Assembly (NCBI GenBank): GCA_030867875.1
Contig: JAOWCC010000916.1
Coordinates: 434,001-498,000 of the forward strand
DNA length: 64,000 nucleotides
Source: Actinernus sp. WN-2022
Lineage: Eukaryota > Cnidaria > Anthozoa > Actiniaria > Actinernidae
Direction of reading: 5' to 3'
Shown here: positions 22,676-33,695 of the stretch, piece after piece
Layout of the letters: each line of letters opens with the position of its first letter
Numbering within the stretch: position 1 is the first letter of the stretch
Notes under the pieces: generated by a model
What the model was told of the DNA's origin: nothing
The model's input: the letters and a program-made list of their open reading frames with translations, nothing else
The model's database searches: none
Made by a program: the position numbers and the translations under genes

Positions 22676-22689
22676 GTTTTGTATTTTGT

Positions 22690-22960
22690 AGAATTTACAA
22701 GGACGTAGAGTGCGTAGGGCAAAGAAGAGGAAAGGGAGAAAAGTGTGGAAGAGTTAAAAAAAAAGAGCAAAGTAAATTAAAATACAAAGAAAGAATAACA
22801 GGTTGAAATGAAATTTAAATATTTAGATAAAATTAAAGAAGAAAATAGAAAGAAAGGAAAGGGAAAAAAAACAAGATAAAAGAAATGGAATATGAAAATA
22901 AATGGAAAAGAGGAAGAAGTTAAAAGAGGAAGAAGTTAAAAGAGGAAACAAGGAAAAAAT
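22690..22960. repeat. Purine-rich tract
   Basis: About 270 bases almost entirely A and G on the plus strand, with AAGAGGAAGAAGTT repeated twice near 22,910-22,945. Low complexity and no coding support. Confidence 0.7.
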
Positions 22961-23707
22961 TTTTTGACCCCTATAGTTAATGTACATGTATAACCTTTTG
23001 CCGATGTTGGGGCTCGTTTCGAAGGTGAGTTTTTCTATTGGGATGAAAAATAGGTCCAAAACAGCTAACATTAAGTTGTATACTTTAGAAAGAAAGTTAT
23101 TTCAAAAATCGTTTCGAAACTTCAGAAAACGATTTTGACTCCTTGGTGCACACGAATTACATCATCTTCCTGTGAAAAAGCAAGCTTCCACATTAAAGCA
23201 TGGTGAAATTATTATACTAAATCTTGCAGTAGACTGTAAAATCGTGCGCGAGGCCATAGGTGCTCTTTGAGATGATGGTGGCTATTTTCATGTCAGAGAT
23301 CCCAGTTTGCTGATCAAAAAAATCGGCGTGTGTAATTGAGTGTAAGTACTTAGCAACATCAGATTTCAAAATATTTCTTTGTCATACTAGTTCTCGTACG
23401 GTACTCGCATATAAGCTAGGAGGACCAAATCAAATAAAATCCACTGTGACACCGGATCTTGGAACACGTATTAATTAGGATGCATAATTGCAAGCAAAGT
23501 TGCTAAAATCCCTAAAACTGTCATATTAATTCCTTAGTATATTATTATTTCCACTAGATCTTGTAGTCAAATTGTTATTAACAGCAAAATGGATGAGTAA
23601 ACCCTGGAACGGACATTTCTTACCAATCAAAATCTTCGTGAATCCAGAGCACATTCGTAAGTTAAACTCTTCACACTTCAAATATATTTTTTGGCAATCG
23701 GTTTCAG

Positions 23708-24350
23708 ATGTATTACTATTCAAGACAATCTCTTCAACAGACCACTCACAATTGTTTACTTCCCGTTCTAGACTTCAAACATAATTTGAAACAAGGAAAG
23801 GTACAAGTAAAAATCATTTCGGGTATACTACAGGAGAGGTACGAGGAACTTTCCAGTATCGAAGTAGGAAAGATTGTTCGACGAGCATTTCCTGAGGTTC
23901 AAAGAAAACACTGCTCGGCTGGCTATGAATATTTTTACCATGGTATTGCGAAGAAAGCCGCAGTTAGTGAGAAATTGCAATTTCACAGTAAGCCAGATGC
24001 TTCATTAACTGATGCATTGGACTTCACAACTCAGTCATTGGAAGTCACTAACCAACAGTTAACGGAAGAGCAAAAGAAGTTATCCACATTGAAACGAACG
24101 TACGCTGCACGGGGGGAAGTACAGTAAAGCAGTAGAAAACTTGGAAGCAAGCCAACACATTTTGGCTACCACTATGCAAACACTGGCAGAGCAGAAGGCC
24201 AAAACAGTGCAACTGAAGCAATAGTGCAACTGAAGCAACAGCTCAACCAGGCTGCTCAGCGAATCGTAAAGGTGACAAGTGAAAGAAACAATCTACAGAG
24301 ATCCATCTGGCAATCCGGTTCTAGTAACCATCAAATGAAAAGGCACAAGT
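23708..24350 (+). CDS. Unrecognised coiled-coil protein fragment
   Basis: The frame 23708-24127 (139 residues) has a well-mixed N-terminal part with YEELSSIEVGKIVRRAFPEV and YEYFYHGIAKKA, followed by helix-rich sequence. After a frameshift near 24,110 a second frame continues with a strong coiled coil (SKAVENLEASQHILATTMQT, AEQKAKTVQLKQ) to about 24,350, broken by stops. A TTTCAG acceptor-like site lies just before the first ATG. I do not know the family. It may be a broken transposon-borne gene, like the coiled-coil gene at 17.1 kb, but I could not show similarity between them. Confidence 0.35.
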
Positions 24351-25036
24351 ATTGAAACTTGGAAACGACACTGGAAAAGAACACAGGAAAGGAACTGATC
24401 ATCAAAGCCTTATCCCGTTAAATAATCCAAGGGAATCTGACAACTTGGAGGTTGGCACTTTACACTTACACTGTAAGTAATTTCATAGACTTTGGTAAAA
24501 GCAGTAAATTCAGCTTGCCAAAGATAATTAATGCGCAACCAAAGCCACAGTCGGAAGACTACTCAAAGCAATACACACATGTGGCACCGGAATTTTTTTG
24601 GGGTACCGGAAATCGCTCTGCACCCAGCGACATTTATATTCTCTAGGTAAAATGTTGGAAAAGCTATAACAAGTCACTGTACAGACACAATTCCGGCACA
24701 GAGACCAAGACTGGATACTGCGTTAAAGTAATTATCTGGCATGATTCAAACTCATAGTGAATTCAGGGAACGAGCCAGGCTGCGAAATTGCACCATTCCC
24801 GCTTTAAAATCACATTTGTCCCTTGAAAAAATAATATGGTCTAATTGACTGTCTTTGTCCGCTTCAAAAGGATATCAAACGCCAGATCACTCGCAATAGG
24901 GCTAAATTGTCCCTTCTGGCTCAATCCCTGCAGTGATACCAGCAGTTCTTCAAGGAGCCATCTATTCTCTCTTTTTTTCATGGCGTTGTTGTATCGCTAC
25001 TCCCCGATGACAATGGTTACGACAACCATTATAACC
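24351..25036. other. No recognisable gene
   Basis: Short frames only and no repeat structure that I can support. Confidence 0.4.
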
Positions 25037-25499
25037 TTAAAGTGCATATAAGCCCTAGCCAGTTATCTTTGATATCGATTGTACATGAAGTGGATAGTCC
25101 AACGGTAGAATATTTCTTGATTTGGGTGTTGCGTCTTCGAGATATAAAGGTTTATACTTCCAATATGCTAATGATGTGATGTCATCACCGACATCACTTA
25201 TTATACAAAAGCATGCTGGTAGAGACAAATTACCTATTTTTAAATTCTAAGTTATATTTGAAGCTTATCAAAGTGATTTTACAAATAAAAAATTCTAAAT
25301 TAGAAAATAGCTTAATTCACAAGCACAAAGAAATTCAGCAAATGTCGGTGATGACATCACATCATTAGCATATTGGAAATATAAACCTTTATATCTCGTA
25401 GATGCAACACCCAAATCAAGAAATATTCTACCGTTGGACTATCCACTTCATATACAAGCGATATCAAAGATAACTGGCTAGGGCTTATATGCACTTTAA
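25037..25499. mobile_element. Foldback element with ~160-bp arms, TTAA ends
   Basis: TTAAAGTGCATATAAGCCCT at 25037 is mirrored by AGGGCTTATATGCACTTTAA ending at 25499. The arms pair through GATATCAAAGATAAC and GTCGGTGATGACATCACAT. Both ends read TTAA, which could be the target site. The AT-rich spacer is about 150 bases. No coding sequence. Confidence 0.8.
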
Positions 25500-26769
25500 A
25501 TTGTAGCGATTGACGTTGCTTTATGGGCTTTAATATTCCTACGATTTTCAGGGAGAGAAATAGAAAAACCTGGATGAAAAACATGCTTTTCTTAGTAGAA
25601 ATGGAATGCATACAATTTACATCCAACAAATTATTGAAAAGGATGGGAAATGTGGTTATGTGAGGTAATTGATCTGTATGTCCGGTCTGTGTGTAAACTT
25701 TGAACATAACAATCGGTCCACCAAGGAAGCTGTGACCAGAGAGTTCAAAAGGTTACATTATATCACTGGCTGGTACGGCCTGTGCTCGTACGGTATGTGG
25801 CATTTTCAGCTTTCAACAGATCGAACACCTTAATACATAACCATTGTATTCATCATTAGCAATAGGAAAAACAATTGAAGAATATTTAGACTGCACAATT
25901 TGCGTAAGATACTGAACTGAGTACCTTTATCGTATGTTTTAGTCTGGGATGAATAGTATATTACCTCCAACAGGGGGTATATCTGTTATTTGTACATGTG
26001 AAAGAGTGTCTGTTTTGTGTCTGTTTTATTTATGTACATGGTAGATTTGACAGGTCTGGTCAGTAACTATAGATCCCGTTTCAAGGAAAGAACACATTCT
26101 TCGCTTCTGCTAGCACTTAATGCACGTCGGTTTCTCAGTTCATCGAAGTTATCAGTCAAAGACAACTTGATGCAAAAACAAAACGGGAAACGATTAACAA
26201 AATTACACAAAGAGCAGTAAGGAAATTTTGCACAGATCACCTCAAGGTAAGCTATGTCGTTTTAGTTCTCTAAAAGCAGTTTAACTAAATTTTGAATGTT
26301 GTTGCCTAAATTTCAGATCTATCACGGTAATTCGCAACATTACCAATGAAACACATAATGCGTTCTCCAAAATTTTAACGCAAAATGTGAAAAGTTTTGA
26401 CCATAAATAGTAATGAAGCTGAAATTCTATCAACAATTTTATTCAAATACAGATTTTGAACGCGCAAGCTTCAACAATCCCAATTCTAATCCCCTAGAAA
26501 ATGAAATGCAACACAATGAGGCAGTTCATGGAAGCAATAATGTTATACTCAAAATGCGAATGAATACTTAGTTTGTATCGGAGTTTATATGATGGGAGGG
26601 ATTATAGAACACCCCGCAACTATGTTGATTAATTATAATGCATTTTCTCAAATTCGCATACAGTCTTTCCAGAAACCTAACGCTGAAACTCAAAGAAATC
26701 CTAACCATTTTCAACCCCAAATCATTCAGAGGCTAAGTACACCTGAGCTATATATACAAACCACGACAT

Positions 26770-26970
26770 CATGCATGGAGCGAGGGAAACCACAAAAACC
26801 AGAGAAAAACCACAAAAACCGGAGAAAAACCACAAAAACCGGAGAAAAGCCATCGGAGCAAGGGTGAGATACCAAAAAACGCAACTCGCATGTGTCACCG
26901 CGAACAGGTATCGAACCTGGGCCACAGAGGTAAGAGGCCAAGTGCCACCCCAGCTCCCCAAAATATGAAC
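26770..26970 (-). repeat. tRNA-derived SINE candidate with short tandem tail
   Basis: On the minus strand GGTTCGATACC (complement of 26907-26917) is a perfect pol III B box. TGGCACTTGG about 20-30 bases upstream is a weak A-box match. Downstream on the same strand is a tandem array of a GGTTTTTCTCC-type ~19-bp unit (26,785-26,850, four copies). The layout of a tRNA-like head with a non-tRNA tail fits a SINE. The A box is poor. Confidence 0.4.
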
Positions 26971-27097
26971 CAAAATATTCAGTCCATCAAAGACGTTTGA
27001 AGCCTAACTGGCTTGGTGTTCTTACCTTTTTACTGACAGTGTGTTATGCCTCTGGTAAAAAAAATGGAATTCATAGCTGATATTGCTTCTCTAATTA

Positions 27098-27375
27098 CTA
27101 CCGTTTCCAAGATGGACCGAAAGTATGCCAAAATTCTAAAGAAGGCGAGCGTGTTAGTCTATGACAACACCATGACGGACGACCATCAAATACATCGTTT
27201 AGCGTGAACGCACAATTCGAGAAACAGAGGAAGTACGCAAACGTCATGGGTAGAAAGGGTTCTGACATATCGTCGCCTCTTATACGAGATGAATGATGCA
27301 CGCTACGAGACAGATGAAACACCTGTCAGCACTATAGAATGGTGGGACAGATGCAAAAAGGTTTACGTCGAAGGT
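27098..27375 (+). other. Possible coding remnant with splice donor
   Basis: Around 27,290-27,372 one frame reads RRLLYEMNDARYETDETP and then TIEWWDRCKKVYVEG, followed by GTAAGAC, a plausible splice donor. Upstream frames are broken. It looks like an exon of a multi-copy gene, but I do not recognise the family. Confidence 0.3.
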
Positions 27376-27419
27376 AAGACTGCTTATAATATAATATATA
27401 TTCTATATATGTCACCTAG

Positions 27420-28040
27420 CCATAGCTCCTGTTGATGAAGCTCGCAATCTTGGTGTTGTACTTGATCGACACCTTAACTTGTCTTCCCATGTAAATAACA
27501 TCTGCCGATCAGCATCGCTGAGCATTAGGAATATACCGTAGGCAGTATAAGGAAATACCTTACCCAAATCAACAACTGACTACTTATAAAGCTCTTCATG
27601 GTTTATCGCCTACGTATATACAATAAAGTATTAATACCTATCAGCCTAGGCGTAATCTTCGGTCTTCTAATATGAACTTGTTAACTGTACCTCGAGCCCA
27701 CACTGGTACTTATGGTGACCAACCCTTTTCTATAGCTGCACCAAAATTATGGAACACTCTCCCTAATATAATAGAACTGATACTGCTTTAAATCTGCCCT
27801 TAAAACATTCCTTTTTCCAACTTAATTCTCCTTTCACCACAGTCCTTTTTATGCATACTTATTATTATTAACTAATTAGGTATTTTTAACTAATTAGATC
27901 TCAGGTGTCTAGTAATGTAGTTTTTATTGGGTATTTAGTAGTTACTTTTAATTTACTAGTTATTATGATAATTGTGAGAGCATTGAGACATTTGTGTAAT
28001 GCGCTTAAGAACTGTTTATTATTATTGTTATTATTATATC
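27420..28040 (+). pseudogene. LINE 3' remnant
   Basis: Broken frames read APVDEARNLGVVLDRHLN, then SIRKYL, then AAPKLWNTLP, the usual C-terminal landmarks of a CR1/L2-type LINE ORF2. Multiple stops and deletions are present. The end is a (TTA)n-like tail near 28,010-28,035. Confidence 0.6.
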
Positions 28041-28173
28041 ATATATTATATGGAAGGCTCCAATAGAGGGCCAGTTCTTATCCACGTCTGAGAAAACACA
28101 CAAGCATATGAGTTTGTGTTTGGAATTTCTTTTTACATAAATTCAACATTTTCGGTTGCACGTTATTTTTCAA

Positions 28174-28480
28174 CTAAAGCAGAACAATCAGATTGGAACA
28201 ATACAACTGAAAGTCCATCACCATAAAAGTGCGACATGCAGGTTGAACAATAGCTCTCAGGAGTTTGTCAGTCGAACGTGCCCGAAGATGGGCCTTTAAA
28301 TCATAGGCCCCCACTAAAAACACAAACAAATCTCTGGTGGTGACCACCTCAGTGGATGTTATGCACGTGCACGTCTGAAATAAACGAGCTACCTGAAGCT
28401 CCAAAGTGTCACGTGGTTAAATAAACCATTGCCCATTTTTTGCAGGTGTGTGATGGGTATGAAAAAAATCCAAAAGAAAC
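28174..28480. other. No recognisable gene
   Basis: A 76-residue minus-strand frame here has no domain that I recognise. Confidence 0.35.
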
Positions 28481-28498
28481 ATGCTAGCTTTTTTTGCT

Positions 28499-28525
28499 CT
28501 GACGAAGGCTATCGCTCGAAACGTC
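28499..28525 (+). ncRNA. Second hammerhead-like motif (Penelope-type)
   Basis: CTGACGA (28499-28505), a short helix II with about three pairs around TATC, then GAAAC and GTC (28518-28525). The string CGAAACGTCAGC is characteristic of the hammerheads in Penelope-like elements as I know them. The following GCTTAGCATGCCTT repeat and ACACCAGTGTTT fit a Penelope-like end fragment. No RT lies next to it. Helix II is weak, so this may be a decayed ribozyme. Confidence 0.4.
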
Positions 28526-28659
28526 AGCTGCTTCTCGCTTAGCATGCCTTAACATATCGCTTAGCATGCCTTGATCGACTTGGGTTGATTACACCAGTGT
28601 TTAATTCACAAAATAAGTGTAAAGAATGTAATATATAAAGTGGTTACATGTCTGGCGCT

Positions 28660-30790
28660 CTACCAACTGTAAGAACATGCTCTCATTTGAGCTGAATGAC
28701 CTTGTTAACTGTTACAACGACACACTATTGTCGACATTGGATCGACATGCACCTTTAATCATTAAAACAGTCACAAAAAGACCAACTGTTCCCTGGTTTA
28801 ATGAGGAGGTCAAGGCTGCGAAGAGAGAACGTAGAAGAGCTGAACGGAAATGGAGACGGACAAAATTAAATAGAAACTTTTTAATCTACAAAGTAAAAAA
28901 AAATCAAGCTACTTTTGTAATGAAGTGCGCGCGCAGAAACTACTACACTAATTTTATACAAGAGAACAGCAATGATCATCGTAAGCTGTTTAGGTCTGCA
29001 AAAACCCTCTTTCATCGGAAAACTGATCTAACTTTTCACGATTATTGTGACAGTACAGTACTCGCCAATGACATAGGTCACTTCTTCGTCCAGAAAGTTG
29101 AACGAATCCGTGCCAACCTTGATGCTGCCGCTGGTGATGACTCAATCAGCGATCAATATACCGCGACTTCTATTCGCTTTGATTTGTTTAATACACTTAG
29201 TGAAGACGATGTTCGTCACTTAATCTCTAAGTCTAGCAAGAAGACCAGCTCCTTAGATCCCATGCCCACTCCTCTCGTGGTTGAGTGCCTAGATGTTCTT
29301 CTTCCAGTACTCACTAGGATGACAAACTTGTCTTTACACTCTGGATGCTTCCCTGACAACTGGAAACAGGCTGAAGTCCACCCAAGACTGAAGAAACCTA
29401 GAGCAGAGGTTATTTTTCTCCGTCCTATTAGTAACCTTTCGTTTGTTTCTAAGCTCACTGAACGAGCAGTTTTCAGTCAAACTCATGATCACCTGACTTT
29501 GCATAAACTCTATCCCAAAGCTCAGTCCGCTTACCGCGAATTTCATAGCACTGAAACTGCACTTCTTCGTGTAAAAAACGATATCTTAATGAACATGAAT
29601 CAACAACACGTGACTCTTCTAGTACTACTTGACCTAAGCGCCGCCTTCGACACTGTCGATCACCCCATATTACTGGACCGTCTGTATTCTGATTTTGGCA
29701 TCTCAGGACAAGTACTTTCCTGGTTTAAGTCTTATTTACATAATAGACACCAATACATATCTATACAAGAGGGGACATCCAGGAAGTTTAAAATGAAGTA
29801 CGGTGTTCCACAATGTTCCTGCCTTGGCCCCTGCCTTGGCCCCCTCCTGTTTGTCATCTACGCAAGCAAGCTGTTTACTATTCTGGAACGTCATCTACCA
29901 GACGTCCACGCATATGCTGACGATACACAGCTGTATATTTAATTCAAACCGGACTTAAGTGTCAAGCAATCTGCTGCTGTTGAGGCCATGCAAAACTGCA
30001 TCGCAGACATCAGGAAGTGGATGCTAGCGGATAGGCTAAAACTAAATGATGACAAAACAGAGTTTGTTATCATCGGGACAAGACAGCAGCTGGCAAAAGT
30101 GAACGTTGACTCACTGCGCGTCGGAGATGTAACCACAGCACCCTCTAGTGAGGCACAAAACCTTGGTTGCTGGTTCGATGCGCAGCTGAAAATGGACACC
30201 CACATTAACAAGACTTGTAAATCAGCTTTCTTTCACTTATTTAACATTAGGAGAATTAGAAAATTTCTTAGTTTTGACACTGTGCGAATCTTAATTAACG
30301 CCTTTGTTACTAGTCGACTAGACTATTGTAATAGCCTTCTCTATGGCCTGCCAGCCAATCAGCTGCACAAACTTCAGCGTGTGCAGAATGCTGCGGCTAG
30401 ACTCATTTGTAATATCAGTAGGTTCGATCAAATTACTCCCATTTTATATAAACTACACTGGCTACCCGTTAAACATAGAATTGATTTTAAAATCTTACTT
30501 ATTACCTACAAAGCTATAAATGGACTCGCTCCGGCATATATAACTGAACTTATCAAGTGTAAGACTACTTCAAGATATAACTTTAGATCGTCTAAAGAAC
30601 TTCTGCTAGAGCGACCAAGAATGAGAACATTGATCACATTGGGTGACCGCTCTTTTGCGGTAGCGGCACCCACACTGTGGAATGTCCTGCCCGCTAAAAT
30701 TCGTAGTGCTTCTAGTGTTACGACTTTTAAGAAGTTGCTAAAAACCTATCTTTTTGGCAAAGCATTTCAACAATAGTATCGTATTACCAT
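28660..30790 (+). pseudogene. LINE ORF2, nearly full RT with one stop
   Basis: The frame 28677-29942 and its continuation 29988-30776 form one reverse transcriptase interrupted by a single TAA at about 29,940. Landmarks in order: PWFNEEVKAAKRERRRAE (linker), a degenerate RPISNLSF block, the palm motif LLDLSAAFDTVDHPILLDRL, GVPQCSCLGPCLGPLLF (motif B with a duplicated CLGP), HAYADDTQLYI (catalytic box), LNDDKTEFVIIG, RLDYCNSLLYGLP and APTLWNVLPAKIR. The N-terminal endonuclease is absent because the copy is 5' truncated at about 28,660. CR1/L2-type by motif style. It is one of the best preserved LINE copies here. Confidence 0.85.
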
Positions 30791-30869
30791 TGTTATACAA
30801 CACGTCTATATTTATATACTGTATATATTCAATTATAATAGATTTAGATATACTATACACATTACTTAG

Positions 30870-31620
30870 ATAGATAGATCGTTTATTATAATTACCTTAC
30901 TTACAGCATAACTGAATTACTAAGGATCACAATTCTAAACATTAATTACGTATACTTATAAACTAATTCGATAAAATGTTATGATATTAAAACTAACAGT
31001 TAAAAGCAGCTATTTGGCTAATTCAAGACCTGTGTACTAACTTAAATGATGTGAGTTATAGTGTCGAACACTAGAGTTAATGAAAGTGTTCCGGAATCGG
31101 TTTGTTTTACTAAGCGGAAGTGTGAAAGACCTCTTATACCGTAGTGTGACAGTCGGATTACTAAGGTTATGTGGTAAAAGATGATATAAATTACCATTAG
31201 GATTAGATATGATTTTACGAAAAAGAGTATGACATAGTTCAGATCTGCGATGATAAAGGCTAGTAAGGCCAGACAAAGCAAGAGCTTGTTCGTAAGGTAA
31301 GTCGTAGCCATGAAGAATACGCATTGCTCTCTTTTGTATGCGTTCTAAGGTAAGACTAAGGTATTCTGGTAAACTGTAATGAAATACTTGACAAGCGTAG
31401 AGTAAAATAGATTGTATACAAGCAACATAGAATTTAACTAGGTCCTTAGCTGGAACGTTTGCACGTTTTAATTGTGTTAAAAAATAAAGTCTGCGAGAAG
31501 CTTTCTTTATAATGTAATCAATGTGAGAGTTCCACTTAGTTAGGATTAGTATATACGTCAGCCTATAGGCATTTGTAATGCGCATGTGAGCATCTGCCAA
31601 TGGAACACGCGCAATATAAA
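30870..31620 (-). pseudogene. LINE ORF2 C-terminal fragment
   Basis: The minus-strand frame 31600-31037 (187 residues) reads as the C-terminal part of a LINE ORF2: WNSHIDYIIKKASRRLYFL, VKFYVACIQSILLYACQVF, and RIQKRAMRILHG. It ends with FINSSVRHYNSHH. A GATAGATAGATC run at about 30,870-30,885 is its tetranucleotide 3' tail. It lies tail to tail with the plus-strand LINE ending near 30,790. Confidence 0.75.
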
Positions 31621-32104
31621 TACTAAATTTATTATTTTTATTAATTTATTATGTACATAATCATAATCATTATTATTATTGTTATCATTATTAGTATAAT
31701 GTATGAGGGTTTCGATATCATCACCCCGATCGCTTGAACACTTTTAGGCTTAATCAGCCATTGGTACAATAGGGTACTACAGTATCTAGAAAACAAAGAC
31801 CCCAAAAAAACTCTTAAGACCCCAAAAAACTTGAAAAGGAAGTTCTCCAATATTACAAATGTAGATTTTAAATTTCAAAATTTTAAATCCGTATCTCTGT
31901 TGAACTTTTCGCTACTTTCCCAGTCCACATGAACTGAGCCAACATTTTGAACTGAGTAACCACTCACTTATATTGTCCAAAAAAAACCTGTAGAAACGAA
32001 GAGAAATATGAGAATAAAAGATGACAGAATAGAAGCCAGGGAATCAATCATTGTACATGGCCAGGGCTTAAAAAGGAAACTAGGGGAAAGAAGAAAAACA
32101 GAAA

Positions 32105-32165
32105 AATGTTTTAACGACTGGGACTCGAACCTGTAAACTCGCACCATGGCAGCTTTCAGACCAAC
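32105..32165 (-). repeat. tRNA-like (SINE head) candidate
   Basis: The complement of 32120-32131 is GGTTCGAGTCCC, a perfect pol III B box. AAGCTGCCATGGTGCG upstream on the same strand could be a degenerate A box. No cloverleaf closes convincingly, so a tRNA gene is not called. Confidence 0.3.
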
Positions 32166-32639
32166 CTCGTTCCTATTGGGTGTTTTCGTTTTCTTCACTC
32201 AGCGAGAACAAAAAGACCCTGGGAACGAGGTTGATTCCATGTAGTTTCTAGTTGTCATCTTTTTCTTTTTGTATTTTTCTTCGAGTCTCCAAAATTTTTG
32301 GGGGACAGCTAGTACGAGTGAGCAGTTACTCAATTCGAAATGGTGGTTCAGTTTGTATGGAAGAGAAAGAGGCATGAACAGTTCAATAGATACAATGTAC
32401 AGACAACTTATTTTAATTATCCACTTGAAATCTTGGAGATCTTCCTTTTCTGACCTTTCTGGGGTCTTAACAGGTTTTGGAGGGTCTTGGGGTGTTAGGA
32501 ATGTTTCTTATCGAGGAACCCCATATACCAGAGGCCAATTCATGAAGAACATTTAACTAAGATTGATATTTTAGATAGGATAGGTCCGTAACCAATAGAC
32601 AATACTGGATTTGCAATACTGTTCAGTATAGCCACACGA

Positions 32640-33695
32640 CGTCCAATTCCACGGGGTGGTAATTATTATAGGACTTTGTAATGGCAGACTGATTTTTATG
32701 TGACAATTATTATTATTAAAATATCATATCCTTTTAAAAGAATGTCTTACTATTAAAGATGTATCATTCACTGACCTTTTACTGTGTTTGCATTGATTAA
32801 GAGCTGTGTAAGGCCTTTCAAAATTGCTGATTGCCAACGTCTATCAAAGTACAGAAAAATTAACAAGGACTGAAGGAGTGAAAGTTGCTCGCTCACTGAC
32901 CATGGCCAACTGTGAATCTCCCTAAAAAAATCACACTTCCCAGACGTTTTACATCTTTTAAATGCCATTTCTCCAGAGACACATTATCAGGCAACAAGTG
33001 AAATCTAAATTTAAAGTACCACTCTAAATAAAAGTACTCTTTTGGGGTGATTTAAAATAACATTTCGGGTTTCTGTCCCACCACTGACACAAAAGTGTGG
33101 CAGACAAACATCAAAATAAAGCAAAAATTCCACCCGTCCCCACCATGGAAAAATCCCAATGACTACCGGAAGCGAGTTTATAGCCAATCATGTTGACACA
33201 TTAAAGCTGTGTTAGAACAAATTGACATCAAGGGAGGGGACTATAAGTGGACTTTTTATCATTTCTCTGCCACATATTTGTGTCGGTGGTGGCACAGAAA
33301 CCAGAAAGGTCGTTTTAAATTGCCCCAAAAGAGTACTTTTATTTAAAGTGGTACTTTAAATTTAGATTTTACTTGTTGCCTGATAATGTGTCTCTGGAGA
33401 AATGGCATTTAATAGTTGAAAGACGTCTGGGAGGTGTGATTTTTTTAAGGAGATTCAATTTTTCTGTACTTTAATGGTAGACCGGTTTTTGAAAGGCCTA
33501 AGACTTAATCAACACAAACACAGTCAAAAACAACAACACAAGGTCAGTGAATGATACATATATTTAATTGTCAGACATTCTTTTAAAAGGATATGATATT
33601 TTCGAGATAGTTTACACATAAAAATCAGTCAGGCATTACAAAGTCCTATACTAATTATCACCCCGTGGCATTGGGCTTCCTGTGACAGTGGTATA
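32640..33695. mobile_element. ~1-kb foldback element with ~400-bp arms
   Basis: The left arm (about 32,640-33,100) recurs inverted at about 33,240-33,690. Matching landmarks are CCACGGGGTGG/CACCCCGTGG, AATATCATATCCTTTTAAAA, AATGCCATTTCTCCAGAGAC and AAAAGTACTCTTTTGGGG. The arms differ at many positions, so the element is old. No protein is encoded in either arm or in the spacer. Confidence 0.8.

Noticed and set aside
26907..26917. A functional tRNA gene
   Set aside because: Only the B box is good. No cloverleaf closes and a repeat tail follows, so a SINE head is more likely.
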